In this document: positions 61,127 through 64,000 of the stretch, one piece after another
How positions within the stretch are numbered: the stretch's first letter is position 1
Layout: every line of letters starts with the position of its first letter
Assembly (NCBI RefSeq): GCF_000176135.1
Contig: NZ_ACZN01000018.1
Coordinates: 434,001-498,000, forward strand
Source of the DNA: Vibrio coralliilyticus ATCC BAA-450
GTDB lineage: Bacteria; Pseudomonadota; Gammaproteobacteria; Enterobacterales; Vibrionaceae
Length of the DNA: 64,000 bases
Direction: 5' to 3'
Translations under genes and position numbers: made by a program
Notes under the pieces: model-generated
The model's database searches: none
Told to the model about the DNA's origin: nothing
Seen by the model: the letters and a program-made list of their open reading frames with translations, nothing else

Positions 61127-62038
61127 ATGGATTACGTTGCCCTTTCTCGAATCAGCTTAAAGCACCTGACGGTATTGCATGTACTATTAAGTACGCACAG
61201 TGTCAGTGGTACCGCTCAAGTTTTATGTGTTACCCCATCAAGCGTCAGTAAAACACTCAGCCAGCTTAGAGAACAACTTAAGGATGAGCTCTTCTATCGG
61301 GAAGGAACATCACTGGTCCCCACACCCTTTGCGTTATCCGTTGCCAAAGACGTACACAAGATCCTTGCTTGTATGAACGGAATTCTCCACCAAGGGGAGT
61401 TTGAACCTAAGAATTTTTCCGGAACGGTGTCACTTTCGATGCGAGAGAGCACCTTCGAGCTATTTTCTGGGAGAATCACCAAAATCGGTCGGGAGTTAAC
61501 GTCAGCTAACATCCAGATTTTCGCCAAAGAAGAGCTCAGCTTTGATGCCCTGCTGCGTGGACAAGTTGATTTTATGATTTTACCTCACGATATCAGCCAA
61601 CCGCCAACACGCAGTCGCGATCTGGTCTGGGAGCAGATTCAGGAGGATGAAATGGTCTGTTTGATGAGTCCAACGCACCCTCTGGCTAACCAATCGATGA
61701 ACACTGAACAGTATCTCGCTTACCAGCACATCGGTATTTTGGATAAGGATCTGTCCGCCCCCTACTTTGAGCAGAAACTCACCCAGCAGTTCACACCGAG
61801 AAACATCGCCATCTCCGTCGCTGATTTTGGTTCGGCAGCGGTTATCTGTCACCAAACTGAGTTGTTACTAACTTGTTCGAAAATGTGGGCAGAGAAATCG
61901 CTGCAGGCAGAAACTCTGATCCAAAAGCCTCTGCCGTTTTCCTATGGAAAGGTTACTTACAGCTTGGTCTGGAACCAAGCGAGCCTAAACGACCCAGCTC
62001 TGAAGTGGTTGCACTCTCAACTGATTAAACCAGTTTAG
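61127..62038 (+). CDS. LysR-family transcriptional regulator
   Basis: 303-residue LysR regulator of the NodD/LeuO-like subclass. The winged helix reads LKHLTVLHVLLSTHSVSGTAQVLCVTPSSVSKTLSQLREQLKDELF (about 13-58), followed by an effector domain from about 95 (FSGTVSLSMRESTFELF). It converges with the yjjW gene and overlaps its end by 4 bp. Possible targets are the YjjI/YjjW genes, but the layout is tail-to-tail, so this is uncertain. Confidence 0.9.
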   Translation: MDYVALSRISLKHLTVLHVLLSTHSVSGTAQVLCVTPSSVSKTLSQLREQLKDELFYREGTSLVPTPFALSVAKDVHKILACMNGILHQGEFEPKNFSGTVSLSMRESTFELFSGRITKIGRELTSANIQIFAKEELSFDALLRGQVDFMILPHDISQPPTRSRDLVWEQIQEDEMVCLMSPTHPLANQSMNTEQYLAYQHIGILDKDLSAPYFEQKLTQQFTPRNIAISVADFGSAAVICHQTELLLTCSKMWAEKSLQAETLIQKPLPFSYGKVTYSLVWNQASLNDPALKWLHSQLIKPV

Positions 62039-62904
62039 ACATAAACACTGGGTAGCTGAATGTTTTGGTGAATCAGTGGCCGCAATGCATCATGAAACTG
62101 CAACATTTGCGATTCTGTACATTTCGGCCACTCTAGCGCTTCACCCATCACGCCATGATGCTGAAACGCATTTAGCCGCACATTAACATTGTCAGGCAGC
62201 GTATTAATAAGGCGTGCGACTTCTGTGACTTCTTTGTCCAAATCACTTCTGTACGGTATATGTAGTAAGCGAAGCTCATGCAACTTCTGCTTATCTGCCA
62301 AATAGCGTATTGAGTGAACCACCTTGTGATTATCACGCCCAACCAACCAGTGATGTGTCTCTTCCTGCCAAGACTTAAGGTCAATCATTGCACCGTCAAG
62401 ATAAGGCAGAACCTTATCCCAACCAGACTCACCTAGGTAGCCATTGCTGTCAATGAAACAGGTAAGATGGCAAAGCTCTTTGTCTGATTTGATGCGTTTA
62501 AATAACTCGATAATAAAAGGCAACTGCATTGTCGCTTCGCCACCGGATATCGTGACACCGCTGATAAACCACTTTTGCTCATTTATCAGCTCGATGATTT
62601 CTGGTATCGAGTAGTGACGCACTTTAGGGCTAGAACGATGTGTGCACAGATCAACACACTGGTCACAATGCGTACATTTGCTCTCATCCCATACGACTTT
62701 CCGCTTCGTATCGAATGACAGCGCATTTTCTGGGCACCCTGCGACACAATCCCCACAGTGATTACAATAATTAATCGTATGGGGATTATGACAGTTAATG
62801 CAGTTAAAATTGCACCCCTGTAGGAAAAGGACCAGTCGATTACCTGGTCCATCCACGCACGAGAACTTGAGGATACGGCTCACAATGGCCTGCCTTTCGC
62901 TCAT
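62035..62904 (-). CDS. yjjW: YjjW-type glycyl radical enzyme activase (radical SAM)
   Basis: 289-residue activating enzyme that uses SAM and a 4Fe-4S cluster to install a glycyl radical. The radical SAM motif is CNFNCINC (CX3CX2C) near 31-38. Two ferredoxin-type 4Fe-4S motifs follow: CNHCGDCVAGC near 47 and CTHCDQCVDLC near 77, then the VTISGGEATMQL block near 118. The extra clusters place it with YjjW/PflC-like activases. It is 9 bp downstream of the yjjI gene and activates it. Confidence 0.92.
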   Translation of the reverse strand: MSERQAIVSRILKFSCVDGPGNRLVLFLQGCNFNCINCHNPHTINYCNHCGDCVAGCPENALSFDTKRKVVWDESKCTHCDQCVDLCTHRSSPKVRHYSIPEIIELINEQKWFISGVTISGGEATMQLPFIIELFKRIKSDKELCHLTCFIDSNGYLGESGWDKVLPYLDGAMIDLKSWQEETHHWLVGRDNHKVVHSIRYLADKQKLHELRLLHIPYRSDLDKEVTEVARLINTLPDNVNVRLNAFQHHGVMGEALEWPKCTESQMLQFHDALRPLIHQNIQLPSVYV

Positions 62905-62913
62905 ATGCTTACC

Positions 62914-64000
62914 CTATTTGTAAACCGGCTGACTTTCCATACTCACAACTCGCGGAGCTCTATCCAAAATCCCTGTATTATTAGCCGCTTCAGCGCCAAG
63001 GAAAGTCGTATTTTTGCGCGAACCTTGCTCTGAGAACTTATCTATATCTGACAGTTTGATCATATAGCCAGTAACTCGCACCAAGTCATTTGAAGCAACA
63101 TTGGCCGTGAACTCTCTATACCCTGAACTCAGCGCCCCCTTACACAAATTAAACATCGCTTCCGGGTTTGACTTCACCGTTTCATCTATCGTCAAAATAT
63201 CACTAATACCAGAGGTATAATGCTGATGGTGCTTGGCGGTTGCTTGTACATAAGCAACTGGGTCTGGCTCGGTGCCATAAGGAATGCGAACTCCTGGGGT
63301 CACTCCCTCATCGAGGCTAATCCCCCCTTGAGCATGTAGAAGCGCCTTACCTTCAAGACCGTACTTCACCTCTGAACCTTGCACGATTTCAGCCAGTTTC
63401 TCAGAAATTAGATGGCCTAGCTCGTTCGCTTCTAGGTCATGTCCATAGCAACCCTTTTCTCCCGACTTATCCATAAGAAGATTAACCGCTTCAGCCATAC
63501 CGTAGATGCCAAACATTGGTGCAAAACGCTCTTCGTCAATCAAACCTTCTTTGGTTAAAAAGCCTTTAAAGAAATTCGACTTCTCATGTAAATGTGAGCT
63601 GCGTGAGTCCATCAACTCGACCATTAATTCACTGTAATAAGGCAACAGTTGATTGAGAAAGTCTTCGGTGTCTGATGCTAGGTTCGCCAGCAGCTTAAGA
63701 TTCATTCTGACTAGAGTATTCGACCCACCAGCCAGAGGCAGAGAGTTGTAGCAACTCACAATACCAAATCGTTTTTCGCCGTAGCTGCTTGCGTGCATTG
63801 GGTAGTTAGCAATATGAGGTTTACTGCATTCACAAATGTTACTCGTTGCCTGACGTAACAAATCATCCGGTGTCACAGTCGGGTCGTACATAAAAGTCAG
63901 ATTTGGTGCAATTTGCTTGAGCTCAGCGTCTATTTTTAAGATCGTTCGACAAATGATGTTATCCGAAGGACCAATATTAACGTGCATAAATGCATCAGGC
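62914..64000 (-). CDS. yjjI: YjjI-type glycyl radical enzyme, C-terminal part, 5' end outside the window
   Basis: The frame is open to the right edge (codons read PDAFMHVNIG), so about 362 C-terminal residues are present and the N-terminal part is missing. The glycyl radical site is VRVTGYMIKL, with Gly 51 residues from the C-terminus; a SCYNSLPLAGG block and a GEKGCYGHDLEAN block are also present. YjjI enzymes are oxygen-sensitive and their substrate is not settled. YjjW follows 9 bp later. The gene should work only without oxygen. Confidence 0.9.
   Translation of the reverse strand, partial: PDAFMHVNIGPSDNIICRTILKIDAELKQIAPNLTFMYDPTVTPDDLLRQATSNICECSKPHIANYPMHASSYGEKRFGIVSCYNSLPLAGGSNTLVRMNLKLLANLASDTEDFLNQLLPYYSELMVELMDSRSSHLHEKSNFFKGFLTKEGLIDEERFAPMFGIYGMAEAVNLLMDKSGEKGCYGHDLEANELGHLISEKLAEIVQGSEVKYGLEGKALLHAQGGISLDEGVTPGVRIPYGTEPDPVAYVQATAKHHQHYTSGISDILTIDETVKSNPEAMFNLCKGALSSGYREFTANVASNDLVRVTGYMIKLSDIDKFSEQGSRKNTTFLGAEAANNTGILDRAPRVVSMESQPVYK

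Noticed and set aside
1..64000. CRISPR arrays, insertion sequences, tRNA genes and prophage
   Set aside because: I saw no regularly spaced repeats, transposase or integrase frames, terminal inverted repeats or cloverleaf sequences.

Overview
The window reads as ordinary Vibrio (Vibrionaceae) chromosome: the OmpV / CarS-CarR gene trio, the DUF3450-TtpC-ExbB2-ExbD2-TonB2-TPR operon, a long-form PurC, DUF2986 and DUF3316 proteins and many Vibrio-type signalling proteins all point there. No rRNA, tRNA, insertion sequence, prophage or CRISPR array was recognised. Coding density is high. Every gene called with confidence has an open frame; only the two at the window edges are incomplete.

Left end, 1-11.6 kb: an iron-uptake island. 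Reading leftward are FhuC, FhuD and a double-length FhuB, then a second unit with a PvdE-like peptide exporter, an MbtH protein and a large NRPS that runs off the window (C-A-T-E-C so far). A phosphopantetheinyl transferase is divergent from fhuC across a good Fur box, and a second Fur box precedes the exporter. The set looks like synthesis, export and re-import of a hydroxamate-type, possibly acylated, siderophore.

11.6-31 kb: glycerate kinase with its CdaR regulator; a LysR/MFS efflux pair; a poorly known catabolic cluster (DUF1028 protein, YfcC-type carrier, M20 amidohydrolase, GntR regulator) with twin perfect palindromes; a VirK/YbjX protein; OmpV with the CarRS two-component system; a 0.77-kb stretch without a recognised gene; a DUF3316 protein; a LysR gene divergent from an omptin protease; a phytochelatin-synthase-like peptidase; and MsrPQ, the periplasmic methionine sulfoxide repair system.

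31-45 kb: small DUF2986 and NYN genes, then nirB-nirD-nirC-cobA for nitrite reduction and siroheme, with an FNR/NarP-like promoter architecture; an Aer-like PAS chemoreceptor; a diguanylate cyclase; a DUF2726/zinc-ribbon membrane protein; and a DcuS/CitA-type two-component system followed by two orphan periplasmic binding proteins.

45-55 kb: a second iron-energisation block. It has the six-gene TonB2 operon with a Fur-like site, a TonB-dependent siderophore receptor with its own Fur box, and an OmpR/CpxA-like two-component pair behind it. These genes probably supply the energy and outer-membrane gate for the siderophore genes at the left end.

55-64 kb: a metallo-beta-lactamase-fold hydrolase, an EamA transporter, SulA under a perfect LexA box, purC under a PurR-type box, an unknown small protein, an AraC regulator, a DUF925-type nucleotidyltransferase, a LysR regulator, and the YjjW activase with the C-terminal part of its YjjI glycyl radical enzyme at the right edge.
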